Source of the DNA: Catenulispora pinistramenti
Lineage (GTDB): Bacteria; Actinomycetota; Actinomycetes; Streptomycetales; Catenulisporaceae
Length of the DNA: 40,935 bases
Direction: 5' to 3'
NCBI RefSeq assembly: GCF_018274385.1
Contig: NZ_JAAFYZ010000077.1
Coordinates: 1-40,935, forward strand
Part shown: positions 8,770 through 16,483 of the stretch, piece after piece
Numbering within the stretch: position 1 is the first letter of the stretch
Layout: the number at the start of each line of letters is the position of its first letter
Program-made: the position numbers and the translations under genes
Notes under the pieces: model-generated
Told to the model about the DNA's origin: nothing
Database searches by the model: none
Seen by the model: only the letters and a program-made list of their open reading frames with translations

Positions 8770-9453
8770 CTACTCGGTGAGGTCGGTCACTGGCGGCCCG
8801 AACACCGGCAGCAGGTCCACGATCGGCTCCGGGTCGCCGCTCCAGCCGGCGGCGAGCATCTGCGCCCGGGAGCGGCGGCCGACGATGATCCGGGAGAGTT
8901 CGAAGTCGGAGGTGGTCAGTGCCGCGACCGGCTCGCCGTCGGCCGGGCCGAGCCGCCAGCTGCCGGCGGCGCAGGCCAGCTGCACCGGCGGGTGCCCGCC
9001 CTGGGCCCAGCCGCCGCGCTTGAACTTGGTCATCAGGGTCGCGACGAACGCGGTCTCGGGCGTGTCGCGGGCCTCGCGCCGGCCGAGCGCGCCGCGGATG
9101 TCGTGGCCGTGGTGGAAGGCGTCGAACACGGCGAACACGGTGCGCCGGCCGGCCGGGTCGTCCAGGACGGCCTCGGCGGTGGCGCTGTTGGCGGTCCATT
9201 CGGCGCAGATCTCGGCCAGGGAGCGGTTCCGGCGGGCGGCGACGTGTTCGGCGGTCCAGGCCGGGTCGTCCGGGTAGGCCATGGCGCCGGTGACGAAGTT
9301 GTAGCTGATCCCGGCCAGGTGGGCGTAGGTGTCCTTCACGCTCCAGCCCGGAAGCGCGGGCACGGCGGTGCCGGCCTGTTCGGCGGTGAGGCCTTCGGCC
9401 AGTTCGGTGAGCTGGGAGCGGATGACGCGGTAGTGCACTCCGGCGGTGGTCAT
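8770..9453 (-). CDS. maleylpyruvate isomerase (mycothiol-dependent, DinB-like) family protein
   Basis: 227 residues. The N-terminal four-helix DinB-like domain has LPGWSVKDTYAHLAG with His45 and the metal-binding cluster FHHGHDIRG (His114-His117, Asp118). A C-terminal SCP2-like section (SWRLGPADGEP, TSDFELSRIIVGRRS) follows. The family includes mycothiol-dependent maleylpyruvate isomerase and many uncharacterised thiol transferases, so the substrate is open. The start is ATG 9453; the frame is open upstream to 9495 but the extra residues are not family-like. It is divergent from the PEBP gene with 86 bp between. Confidence 0.85.
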   Translation of the reverse strand: MTTAGVHYRVIRSQLTELAEGLTAEQAGTAVPALPGWSVKDTYAHLAGISYNFVTGAMAYPDDPAWTAEHVAARRNRSLAEICAEWTANSATAEAVLDDPAGRRTVFAVFDAFHHGHDIRGALGRREARDTPETAFVATLMTKFKRGGWAQGGHPPVQLACAAGSWRLGPADGEPVAALTTSDFELSRIIVGRRSRAQMLAAGWSGDPEPIVDLLPVFGPPVTDLTE

Positions 9454-9539
9454 GGCAGCGGGCCGCCCTTTCTGTAGGGTTGGGGAGGGTCGCACGATCC
9501 ATCAATAGTCGACGATGTGGTTGGACGGGAGTGGTGCGC

Positions 9540-10079
9540 GTGTCGTCCCCCTATGACACCTCAGAGAAGGTGCCGTCATTCGCGGTGGCCTCCTCGGAAT
9601 TCAAGGCCGGGGAACGCCTGGCGCCCGAACACGGCTCGGCGATCTTCGAGGTCCCCGGCGGCCGGGAGATCTCCCCGCAGCTGTCCTGGGGTCCGGTGCC
9701 GGAGGGCACGAAGAGCATCGCGGTGACGATGTTCGACCCCGACGCCCCGATCCCGTCCGGGTTCTGGCACTGGGGCCTGGCCGACCTGCCGGCCGACACC
9801 ACCGAGCTGCCGGCCGGCGTCGGCGTCGGCGACGACGCGCTGCCCGGCTCGGCGTTCCACGTCCCGAACGAGATCGGGATGCACCAGTACGTGGGCTTCG
9901 GCCCGCCGCCCGGCACCGGCCGGCACCGCTACTTCTTCGCGGTCCACGCACTCGACGTGGAGTCGGTCCGGGACCTCGGCGTCACCCCCGACACCACCCC
10001 CGCGGTGCTGCACTTCATGATGCGCGGGCACGAGCTGGGTCGGGGTGTGCTGCAGGGCTGGGCCAGCGCTGACGAGTAA
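9540..10079 (+). CDS. YbhB/YbcL family PEBP (Raf kinase inhibitor-like) protein
   Basis: 179 residues in a single phosphatidylethanolamine-binding-protein fold. The ligand-pocket motifs are present: MFDPDAP, FWHWGLADLP, and GPPPGTGRHRYFFAVHAL. Bacterial members bind small anionic ligands and have no settled role. It appears cytosolic, with no signal peptide. Three in-frame GTG codons (9531, 9534, 9540) lie together; the third fits best with GGGAG eight bases upstream. The gene is followed by a tandem repeat and a hairpin. Confidence 0.88.
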   Translation: MSSPYDTSEKVPSFAVASSEFKAGERLAPEHGSAIFEVPGGREISPQLSWGPVPEGTKSIAVTMFDPDAPIPSGFWHWGLADLPADTTELPAGVGVGDDALPGSAFHVPNEIGMHQYVGFGPPPGTGRHRYFFAVHALDVESVRDLGVTPDTTPAVLHFMMRGHELGRGVLQGWASADE

Positions 10080-10120
10080 GGGCTGGACGGCTCTGGTGGC
10101 GCGATCGGCGCGATAGACGA

Positions 10121-10165
10121 GTTCGGCGAGATCGGCGAGATCGGCGAGATCGGCGAGTTCGGCGG
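10121..10165. repeat. 9-bp tandem repeat, five units
   Basis: Five adjacent 9-base units, gttcggcga, three perfect gatcggcga copies, and gttcggcgg. They lie in the non-coding gap between the convergent PEBP and reductase genes. No function is evident. Confidence 0.9.
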
Positions 10166-10170
10166 CGGCT

Positions 10171-10194
10171 GGCCGGGGCGCGGGTGCCCCGGCC
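10171..10194. terminator. hairpin between convergent genes
   Basis: A perfect 9-bp GC inverted repeat (ggccggggc / gccccggcc) with a 6-base loop. Its place between two convergent genes suggests a bidirectional terminator. Confidence 0.55.
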
Positions 10195-10290
10195 GAGGCT
10201 TGCTTGAGGGTCGGCAGCGCTGCGGCCATGCCGGTGCCCGGCGCCGCAGCCAGGCTTCCGCTCGGCGCCACAGCTATGCCTTGCCTGCGC

Positions 10291-11520
10291 TCAGCGCCGC
10301 GGCCCCGTCACCGGCCCGGGCGAACCGCTCGGCGGCGCCGTCAGCGTCCGGAAGCTGATCCCGGCCCGCTTCAGCCGCTCGATCAGCGCGTCCCCCATCG
10401 CGGCGGCCGTGGTCAGCTGCCCGGAGGTCTTCGGCAGGTCGTCGAAGGCCAGGCACAGCGCCGATTCCGACAGCATCTTCGCGGTCTCGCCGTAGCCGGG
10501 GTCGCCGCCGGAGACCTCGGTGATCAGGGTGCGTCCACCGGCCTCGGCGCGCAGCCGCAGCGTGAACCAGCTCCCGGCGCGCCGGGCCGCATCCGGGCCC
10601 TGACCCGGCTTGACCGCCTTGCCGACCGCCTGCCGCAGCGGCTTGGCCTGTGCGGCGACCGCCAAGGCGGCCATCGCGGCCAGCCCCCCGAGTGCGATCG
10701 GCAGCCGGCGTGCCGCGGCGAAGTGCCCGTAGCGGAAGTCGGGCCCGTACTCCGGCAGCGCGGCGGCACTGCGCAGCACCACCTGGTTGTCGATCACCGG
10801 CAGCGGCGTCACCCAGGCGTGCGCGGTCTTGTCGTGCCGCGGCGGCCCGGCCAGCACCCCGAAGCGCCGGCCCGGCTGCTTCGGTTCGGCGGCGCGTCGG
10901 GCCTTGGCGGTACGGGCCATCGCCTTGGGCCGGGACATCGCCATCATCGCCGAGGCCAGCGTCCCGCCGGAGAACGTGCCCCGGGCCCGGACGAACCCTG
11001 ACACCCGCACCGGCCCGCTCTGCGCGCCGAGCTCGCGCATCGTGTAGAGGACGCCGAGGTCGCTCGGGATGCTGTCGAAGCCGCAGCAGTGCACCAGGCG
11101 CGCGCCGGTCTCGACGGCCCGGGCGTGGTGCTTGAGGTACATGGCGTCGACGAACTCCGGCTCGCCGGTCAGGTCCACGTAGTCGCAGCCGGCCTCGGCG
11201 CATGCGGCCACCAGCGGCTCGCCGTAGTGCAGGTAGGGCCCGACGGTGCTGATCACGACGCGGGTCCGCTCGGCGAGCTCGCGCAGTGAGACGCGGTCCC
11301 CGGCATCGGCGATCAGCAGCGGCAGGTCCTTCAGCTCCGGCCGGTCCGCGGCCAGCCGGTCCCGTACGGCCCGCAGTTTCGTCGCCGACCGCCCGGCCAG
11401 CGCCCAGCGGGTGCCGGCCGGGGCGTGGTCGGCGAGGTAGTCGGCGACCAGGGCTCCGGTGAAGCCGGTGGCGCCGAACAGCACCAGGTCGAGGGGCTTG
11501 CCAGCGGTCGGGTCGGGCAT
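10291..11520 (-). CDS. saccharopine dehydrogenase family NAD(P)-binding reductase (trans-acting enoyl reductase-like)
   Basis: 409 residues. The Rossmann motif FGATGFTG is at 15-22, followed by ALAGRSATKLRAVRDRL, then VVISTVGPYLHYGEPLVAAC and DYVDLTGEPEFVDAM, and CCGFDSIPSDLG. These are hallmarks of the branch that includes the mycobacterial trans-acting enoyl reductases for lipid (phthiocerol/glycolipid) synthesis and human SCCPDH. A hydrophobic stretch near 270-290 (LGGLAAMAALAVAAQ) suggests membrane contact. The substrate is probably a lipid-linked enoyl or ketone, not saccharopine. The start ATG at 11520 lies 16 bp from a TetR-type operator, so fatty-acid-like regulation is likely. Confidence 0.85.
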   Translation of the reverse strand: MPDPTAGKPLDLVLFGATGFTGALVADYLADHAPAGTRWALAGRSATKLRAVRDRLAADRPELKDLPLLIADAGDRVSLRELAERTRVVISTVGPYLHYGEPLVAACAEAGCDYVDLTGEPEFVDAMYLKHHARAVETGARLVHCCGFDSIPSDLGVLYTMRELGAQSGPVRVSGFVRARGTFSGGTLASAMMAMSRPKAMARTAKARRAAEPKQPGRRFGVLAGPPRHDKTAHAWVTPLPVIDNQVVLRSAAALPEYGPDFRYGHFAAARRLPIALGGLAAMAALAVAAQAKPLRQAVGKAVKPGQGPDAARRAGSWFTLRLRAEAGGRTLITEVSGGDPGYGETAKMLSESALCLAFDDLPKTSGQLTTAAAMGDALIERLKRAGISFRTLTAPPSGSPGPVTGPRR

Positions 11521-11536
11521 CGCACGCCTTCCTTAC

Positions 11537-11548
11537 TACCGGTCGGTA
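11537..11548. promoter_or_regulatory. TetR-type operator upstream of the reductase gene
   Basis: A perfect inverted repeat, taccg-gt-cggta, begins 17 bp before the reductase ATG. Palindromes of this kind (TACCGNNCGGTA) are common binding sites of actinobacterial TetR-family repressors of lipid genes. The cognate regulator is not adjacent. Confidence 0.5.
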
Positions 11549-11682
11549 ACTATGTGGGCTCCACCCTAGGACGCCGTCGGCCGCGCAGCCAGAGCGGCGT
11601 GGCCGACGATTTGATCCCGGCTCCGGCTCCGGCTGTTCGGCGACCTCGCTCCGGGGCCCTCCGGCCGTACCGGCCGCACCCC

Positions 11683-12606
11683 TCAGCGCCTGCGCGAGGC
11701 CAGCACCTGCCCGCTGACCAGCGCCCCCAGCGCCACCGCGAACCCCGCGGCCTGCGGGGCCGTCAGCGACTGGTGCAGCACCACGAACCCGGCGACCGTG
11801 GCCACCATCGGGTTGGCCAGGCTCAGCAGCGACAGGGAGGTCGGCGCCAGCCGTTCGATGCCGCGGAACCACAGGGTGTAGGCGACGGCGGTGCCGACGA
11901 TGCCGATATAGGCGAAGCCGGCGACGTTCTTGGCGCTCAGTGTGTCCGGCAGGCCTTCGGAGGCCAGCGTCATCGGCAGCAGGAGCAGGCCGCCGAATAC
12001 CAGCTGCCAGGTCGCCAGCACCATCGGCGTGGCGCCTTCCGGGCGGCCCCACTTGCGGCCCAGTACCACCGCCAGCGCCATCAGCGCGGTGGCCACCAGC
12101 ATCGCCAGCACGCCGAGCGGGTCCAGGCGGGCCTTGCCGGTCAGCGTCATCAGCGCCACGCCGACGGTGCCCACGGCCGCCGCGCCCAGCACGGCGCTGT
12201 GTGGCCGCTGCCGCAGGATCAGGATGCTGAAGCCGGCGACCAGCAGCGGCTGCACCGAGCCGAGGGTGGAGGCCAGGCCGCCGGGCAGGCGGTAGGCGGC
12301 GAAGAACAGCAGCGGGAAGAAGGCCCCGAAGTTCAAGGTGCCCAGTACCGCGGTCTTCCACCACCAGCTGCCCTTCGGGAGCCGCCGGACGAACGCCAGC
12401 AGGATCAGCCCGGCCGGCAGTGCCCGCATCGTCGCGGCGAGCATCGGCCGGTGGTCGGGGAGCAGTTCGGAGGTGACGACGTAGGTGGTGCCCCAACTGG
12501 CCGGGGCGATGACCGACAGCAGCAGGTCGCGGGCGGTGCCGGTGGGGTGGGTGTGGGCGTGCGCGGCGCTTGGCGCGACGGGCGAGGCGGTCGTGCTGGC
12601 GGTCAT
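11683..12606 (-). CDS. EamA/DMT family transporter
   Basis: 307 residues with about ten hydrophobic helices in two EamA repeats. Features include SWGTTYVVTSELLPD, a first repeat ending around LILRQRPHSAVLG, and a second repeat with ATWQLVFGGLLLLP and the closing FVVLHQSLTAPQAAGFAVALGA. It is a drug/metabolite exporter in the inner membrane, related to the YdcZ/RhaT-like EamA carriers. ATG 12606 follows GGGGAG eight bases upstream; a longer frame to 12660 is not needed. It is divergent from a MarR gene and shares a 123-bp control region with a dyad, so it is probably repressed by that MarR protein and induced by its ligand. Confidence 0.92.
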   Translation of the reverse strand: MTASTTASPVAPSAAHAHTHPTGTARDLLLSVIAPASWGTTYVVTSELLPDHRPMLAATMRALPAGLILLAFVRRLPKGSWWWKTAVLGTLNFGAFFPLLFFAAYRLPGGLASTLGSVQPLLVAGFSILILRQRPHSAVLGAAAVGTVGVALMTLTGKARLDPLGVLAMLVATALMALAVVLGRKWGRPEGATPMVLATWQLVFGGLLLLPMTLASEGLPDTLSAKNVAGFAYIGIVGTAVAYTLWFRGIERLAPTSLSLLSLANPMVATVAGFVVLHQSLTAPQAAGFAVALGALVSGQVLASRRR

Positions 12607-12646
12607 CGGAACTCTCCCCTGGTTTTCCCCGCCGACTTCTCTTAAT

Positions 12647-12661
12647 GTTGAGACTGTCAAC
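12647..12661. promoter_or_regulatory. putative MarR operator
   Basis: An inverted repeat, gttga-gactg-tcaac, lies midway in the divergent EamA/MarR promoter region. Partial matches extend the symmetry outward (cttctc / gagaggaag). Position and symmetry fit a MarR dimer site. Confidence 0.6.
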
Positions 12662-12729
12662 GCTGAGAGGAAGCTAGCACATTCCCTCCCGGCACGATCT
12701 TCGTCATCCCCGCAAAAGGAGCGAGCCCG

Positions 12730-13254
12730 ATGGCCGAGACCGGCGCGATGGCCGACACCGACGCGGTGGACGCGATCATCGCGATGTGGGCCCGGGAACG
12801 CCCGGAGCTCGACGCCGCGCCGATGGGCATCGTCGGCCGCATCAGCCGGCTGTCACGGCTGCTGGACCGCGAGCTCAAGGACTTCTTCGCCGGCCACGGC
12901 CTGGAGTTCTGGGAATTCGACGTGCTGGCCACGCTGCGCCGCTCCGGCGCGCCCTACGAGCTCTCGCCCGGCGCGCTGCTGAAGACCGCGATGGTGACCT
13001 CCGGCGCCATCACCAACCGCGCGGACCGTATGGAGGCCAAGGGACTGGTGCGGCGGCTGCGCGATCCCGGCGACCGGCGGGGCGTGCGGATCCGGCTCAC
13101 CCCGGCCGGGCTGGAGCTGATCGAGGAGCTGATGCCCAAGCACGTCGCCAACGAGCGGCGGCTGCTGGCCGCACTGGACGCCGACGCCCAGGGCACCCTG
13201 ACCGACCTGCTGCGCACCCTGGCCGCCGGACTCGGCGACACCTCCCTGCGATGA
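12730..13254 (+). CDS. MarR family transcriptional regulator
   Basis: 174 residues with a winged helix at about 50-135: EFDVLATLRRSGAPYELSPG, LLKTAMVTSGAITNRADRME (recognition helix), and the wing GLVRRLRDPGDRRGVRIRLT with the Asp-Arg-Arg motif of MarR proteins. ATG 12730 is preceded by AAAGGAG with an 8-base spacer. The divergent EamA exporter is the obvious target; this is the classic regulator-exporter pair. Confidence 0.93.
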   Translation: MAETGAMADTDAVDAIIAMWARERPELDAAPMGIVGRISRLSRLLDRELKDFFAGHGLEFWEFDVLATLRRSGAPYELSPGALLKTAMVTSGAITNRADRMEAKGLVRRLRDPGDRRGVRIRLTPAGLELIEELMPKHVANERRLLAALDADAQGTLTDLLRTLAAGLGDTSLR

Positions 13255-13282
13255 GCCCGTAACCCTTTTGCGATAATGGGGT

Positions 13283-13693
13283 ATGAGCACCTGGCAAGAG
13301 CGATTCGCCTCCGGCATCGACAAGCAGGTCAACTACGCCGAGAAGACCGGAGCCTTCGAAGACAACCCCCTGGTCGGCAAGCCGCTGCCCGGAGACGGCC
13401 AGCCTTACCGCGAAGACTGGTGGATCACGCAGAAGGTCGCGGCCGAACGCGTCGGCGTCCACGGGCTGCCGGTGCCGCTGGCGCTGCGGCGCGAAGCCCA
13501 GGACCTTCGCAAGGGCCTGGTCGGCGAGCGGCCGGCCGCCTCCGAGGCCGCGCTGCGGGCCGCGATCACGGACTACGACGAACGCTCCGACGCCGCCCGG
13601 CGCACCCCGCAGTCCGGGCCGTCGGTCGTGATCCCGCGGGTCGACGCGGACCAGGCCGTCGCGGCCTGGCGGCAGGCGCGCGAAGCGAAGTGA
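13283..13693 (+). CDS. DUF1992 (DnaJ-homologue subfamily C member 28-like) protein
   Basis: 136 residues. The conserved core runs from about residue 5 to 75: QERFASGIDKQVNYAEKTGAF, a Gly-Lys-Pro-Leu-Pro motif (GKPLPGDGQPYREDWW) and ALRREAQDLRKGL. This is the DUF1992 fold found widely in bacteria and linked by name to a human DnaJ-like protein, without a J domain here. The function is unknown. The start is ATG 13283. Its TGA overlaps the GTG start of the tyrosine recombinase by four bases (GTGA), so the two are likely translationally coupled. Confidence 0.82.
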   Translation: MSTWQERFASGIDKQVNYAEKTGAFEDNPLVGKPLPGDGQPYREDWWITQKVAAERVGVHGLPVPLALRREAQDLRKGLVGERPAASEAALRAAITDYDERSDAARRTPQSGPSVVIPRVDADQAVAAWRQAREAK

Positions 13694-14664
13694 GCGATCC
13701 GGACCGCCCCGAGCCCGGTACGGCCGTCGTCGTCTCCGTGGTGCCCGGCGCGCTGGCCGCCGCCGGGCCCGAGGGCCCCGGCCCCACCGCGGAACAAGTC
13801 GCGTCGCTGTTCCTGCTCACCTACAAACCCACGACGGCCTCGGCCTACGCCGTCGACCTGAAGCAGTGGTTCGGCTGGTGCGCGCTGTTCGACGTCGACC
13901 CCTTCGACGCGATCCGCGCACACGTCGACGCCTGGACCGTGCACCTGGCCAACGACGCCGGCGCACGCCCGGCCACCCTGGCGCGCAAGATCAGCGCCGT
14001 GCGGAACTTCTACCTCTACGCCCTGGACTCCGGCTACACCGGCCACAGCCCGGTCCCGGCCAAGGACAAGGCGCTGCACCTGCCGAAGGTCTCGCGCAAA
14101 TCGCAGACCCTGGGCCCGGACCGGGACGAGTCGCAGGCGCTGCTCACGGCCGCCGCCGCGCGCGGAGCCCGGGACGAGGCGGTCGTCGCGGTCCTGCTCT
14201 ACCAGGGGCTGCGGGTCTCGGAGCTGTGCGGGATCGACGTGGCGGACCTGTCCACCCAGCGCGGCCACCGCGTGGTGCGGCTGCGGCGCAAGGGCGGGGA
14301 GGAACAGGACCAGGCGATCGCGCCGCCGGCCGCCGGGTGCCTGGACACGTGGCTGGCCGAACGCGGCGGCGGGGCCGACGGGCCGGTGTTCGTCGGGCCC
14401 GACGGCGCGCGCCTGACCCGCTACCAGGTCGAGTGGATCGTGGAGAGCTGTGCCCGGGCCGCCGGGATCGACAAGAAGATCAGCCCGCACTCGCTGCGGC
14501 ACGCGTGTACGACGCTGTTGCTGGACGCCGGGGTGCCGCTGCGCGACATCCAGGTGTATATGGGACATGCCAACTCCGCCACCACGGAGCGCTACGACCT
14601 CGGGCGTCAACATCTTGACAAGTCGCCCGCGTACGCGCTGTCCGGGGTGTTCACCCCCCACTGA
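13690..14664 (+). CDS. tyrosine recombinase (XerC/XerD-like integrase)
   Basis: 324 residues. An N-terminal SAM-like core-binding domain (about 32-125: TAEQVASLFLLTYKPTTASA, LARKISAVRNFYLYAL) is followed by a full catalytic domain. All active-site residues are visible: Arg175 in GLRVSEL, Lys201 in RRKGG, His267 and Arg270 in PHSLRHAC, His293 in MGHANS, and Tyr302 in TTERYD. It should be active in cutting and rejoining DNA. The GTG at 13690 overlaps the stop of the DUF1992 gene. No att site or neighbouring phage genes are visible, so it may be a chromosomal recombinase rather than part of a recent element. It is not obviously XerC or XerD proper. Confidence 0.9.
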   Translation: MSDPDRPEPGTAVVVSVVPGALAAAGPEGPGPTAEQVASLFLLTYKPTTASAYAVDLKQWFGWCALFDVDPFDAIRAHVDAWTVHLANDAGARPATLARKISAVRNFYLYALDSGYTGHSPVPAKDKALHLPKVSRKSQTLGPDRDESQALLTAAAARGARDEAVVAVLLYQGLRVSELCGIDVADLSTQRGHRVVRLRRKGGEEQDQAIAPPAAGCLDTWLAERGGGADGPVFVGPDGARLTRYQVEWIVESCARAAGIDKKISPHSLRHACTTLLLDAGVPLRDIQVYMGHANSATTERYDLGRQHLDKSPAYALSGVFTPH

Positions 14665-14674
14665 GAACGTGATC

Positions 14675-15460
14675 ATGAACGAAGATGTCGTCACCCGGCT
14701 GCGGGCCGCCGGCTGTGTGTTCGCCGAGGACGAGGCGGAACTGCTGGCGTTGGCCGTGAAGGACGCCACCGAGCCTTCGCGGCTGCTGGAGACGCTGGTG
14801 CGGCGGCGCTGCGCCGGGGAGCCGCTGGAGCACGTGGTCGGCTGGGCCGAGTTCTGCGGGCTGCGGATCGCCGTCGGCCCCGGGGTGTTCGTGCCCCGGC
14901 GGCGCTCGGAGTATCTGGTGGAGCTCGCCCTGGAACTCGGCCGCGCCGCCCGGGTGGCCGTCGACCTGTGCTGCGGGTCGGCGCCGTTCGCGACGGTGCT
15001 GGCCTCGCGGCTGGCGAACGTCGAGGTGCACGCCGCCGACCTGGACGCCGCGCAGCTGGCCTACGCGCGGCAGAACCTCGCCGGCCGCGGCCACATCCAT
15101 GAAGGCGACCTGTATGAGGCGCTGCCGCAGCGGCTGCGGGGGAGCGTGGACCTGCTGGTGGTGAACGCGCCGTATGTGCCGACCGACGCCATCGCGACAC
15201 TGCCCGCCGAGGCCCGGGACTTCGAGCCGCTGGAGAGCCTGGACGGCGGCGCCGACGGGCTGGCGGTGCACCGGCGGATCGCGGAAGGGGCGCCGCAGTG
15301 GCTGGCCCCGCGCGGGCATCTGCTGATCGAGACCACTGAGGTGCAGGCCGAGACGATGCTGGCGGCGTTCGGGCAGGCCGGGCTGAAGGCGTGGATAGCG
15401 CAGGACCAGGAGCTTGAGGCGACGGTGGTGGTCGGGCGGCAGCCGGGATCAGCGGACTGA
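14675..15460 (+). CDS. putative protein N(5)-glutamine methyltransferase (PrmC-related)
   Basis: 261 residues. The N-terminal helical part (EPLEHVVGWAEFCGLRIAVG) resembles the PrmC/HemK substrate domain. It is followed by VFVPRRRSEYLVELA and the SAM-binding motif VDLCCGSAPFATVLA at about 99-113, with VEVHAADLDAAQLAYAR next. The active-site tetrapeptide of PrmC is NPPY; here it is NAPYVPTDAI, which is the pattern of an actinobacterial PrmC-related branch. It would transfer methyl from SAM to a glutamine side chain of an unknown protein; the release factors are the PrmC substrate. ATG 14675 lies 10 bp after the recombinase stop; a GTG at 14669 is also possible. Confidence 0.83.
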   Translation: MNEDVVTRLRAAGCVFAEDEAELLALAVKDATEPSRLLETLVRRRCAGEPLEHVVGWAEFCGLRIAVGPGVFVPRRRSEYLVELALELGRAARVAVDLCCGSAPFATVLASRLANVEVHAADLDAAQLAYARQNLAGRGHIHEGDLYEALPQRLRGSVDLLVVNAPYVPTDAIATLPAEARDFEPLESLDGGADGLAVHRRIAEGAPQWLAPRGHLLIETTEVQAETMLAAFGQAGLKAWIAQDQELEATVVVGRQPGSAD

Positions 15461-15486
15461 GAAGGGCTGAGAAGGGCTGAGAAGGG
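15457..15486. repeat. 10-bp tandem repeat, three units
   Basis: Three perfect copies of ctgagaaggg, starting at the stop codon of the methyltransferase gene. Confidence 0.9.
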
Positions 15487-15503
15487 CTGCGACGAGCTCA
15501 GGG

Positions 15504-15543
15504 GAACTGCGTAGACCCGAGAAGAACTGCGTAGACCCGAGAA
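15504..15543. repeat. 20-bp tandem repeat, two units
   Basis: Two perfect adjacent copies of a 20-base unit, beginning gaactgcgtag and ending acccgagaa. It lies in the short gap before the SDR gene and shares the gagaa word with the 10-bp repeat just upstream. Confidence 0.9.
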
Positions 15544-15564
15544 GGGCCGACAAGAGCTGCGAAG

Positions 15565-16257
15565 ATGAGAACCATGATCGCCCTCGTCACCGGTGCCAAC
15601 CGGGGCCTCGGCCGCGAGACCGCGCGCCAGCTGCTCGCCGCCGGCCACACCGTCGTCATCGCCGCCCGCTCCGAGGACGCCGCCCGCGACACCGCCGCCG
15701 CACTCGGGCCGGGCGCCGTTCCGGTGCGGCTGGACGTCACCAGCGCCCAGGACATCGCGGCCGCCGCCGAGCAGCTGCGCGACCGGTTCGGGCACCTGGA
15801 CGTGCTGGTCAACAACGCCGCCATCCACTACGACACCTGGCAGCACGCGGTCGGCGCCGACCTGGCGGTGGTCCGCGAGGCCGCCGAGACCAACGTCTTC
15901 GGACCATGGCAGCTCATCCAGGCCCTGCTGCCGCTGCTGCGGGCCGGCAGCCACCAGCGGATCGTCAACGTCTCCAGCGGCGCCGGCTCGCTCACCGAGA
16001 TGACCAGCGGCTCCACCCCCGCCTACAGCCTCACCAAAGCCGCGCTCAACGCCCTGACCCGCATGCTCGCCGCGGACCTGCGGCCCGAGGGGATCCTGGT
16101 CAACGCGGTCTGCCCCGGCTGGGTCGCCACCGACATGGGCGGCCCCGGCGGCCGGCCGGTCCACGACGGCGCCGCCGGCATCGTCTGGGCCGCCCTGCTG
16201 CCCGACAACGGGCCGACCGGGGGCTTCTTCCGGGACGGCCAGGCCATCGACTGGTAG
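15565..16257 (+). CDS. short-chain dehydrogenase/reductase (SDR)
   Basis: 230 residues of classical SDR fold. The cofactor motif TGANRGLG is at 9-16, IAARS follows strand 2, LDVTSAQD marks the adenine site, and NNAA lies near 87-90. The catalytic Ser is in VNVSSGAG, with Tyr and Lys in YSLTK. PGWVATDMGG follows, then a family ending GGFFRDGQAIDW. It probably uses NADP(H), given the Arg after strand 2. The substrate is unknown; the branch resembles carbonyl reductases. The start is ATG 15565, with ATG 15574 as an alternative. Confidence 0.9.
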   Translation: MRTMIALVTGANRGLGRETARQLLAAGHTVVIAARSEDAARDTAAALGPGAVPVRLDVTSAQDIAAAAEQLRDRFGHLDVLVNNAAIHYDTWQHAVGADLAVVREAAETNVFGPWQLIQALLPLLRAGSHQRIVNVSSGAGSLTEMTSGSTPAYSLTKAALNALTRMLAADLRPEGILVNAVCPGWVATDMGGPGGRPVHDGAAGIVWAALLPDNGPTGGFFRDGQAIDW

Positions 16258-16272
16258 CGCGACCGGCCGGTC

Positions 16273-16392
16273 CAGGGGCACATCGCCGCGGTACTGATGT
16301 CGGCCGACGAACATCTGACCCTGCCGGAGGTCAGCAGGATTCTGCGGCACTCGGATGCGACGGTCACCAGCGTGTACCTGCAGCCGCGTCGG
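16273..16392 (+). pseudogene. C-terminal remnant of a tyrosine recombinase
   Basis: About 40 codons in one frame read GHIAAVLMSADEH, LPEVSRILRHSDATVTS and VYLQPR. This is the end of a phage-type integrase catalytic domain (HxxA, then LPxVSxxLxHSDxxxTxxVY). The upstream domains are absent and the distal part runs into unrelated sequence. It is a relic of a past integration next to the ABC exporter genes. Confidence 0.6.
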
Positions 16393-16483
16393 CAATCGCC
16401 GGATCCGAGGGCATACATCCCCGGGATGAGACGGTCGGGAGGCTCCACCCGGGGACTGATGTTCCGCGTGCGCCTGGAGCACC

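Noticed and set aside
7765-9477. 570-codon plus-strand open frame
   Set aside because: It is antisense to the thioesterase and isomerase-family genes, both recognisable, and has Gly/Arg/Val-rich composition without domains.
10274-12496. 740-codon minus-strand open frame
   Set aside because: It crosses two recognisable genes in another frame and shows no motifs.
12649-12690. Sigma-70 promoter for the MarR gene (TTGAGA with TAGCAC)
   Set aside because: The spacing is 21 bp, outside the normal range; only the dyad is reported.
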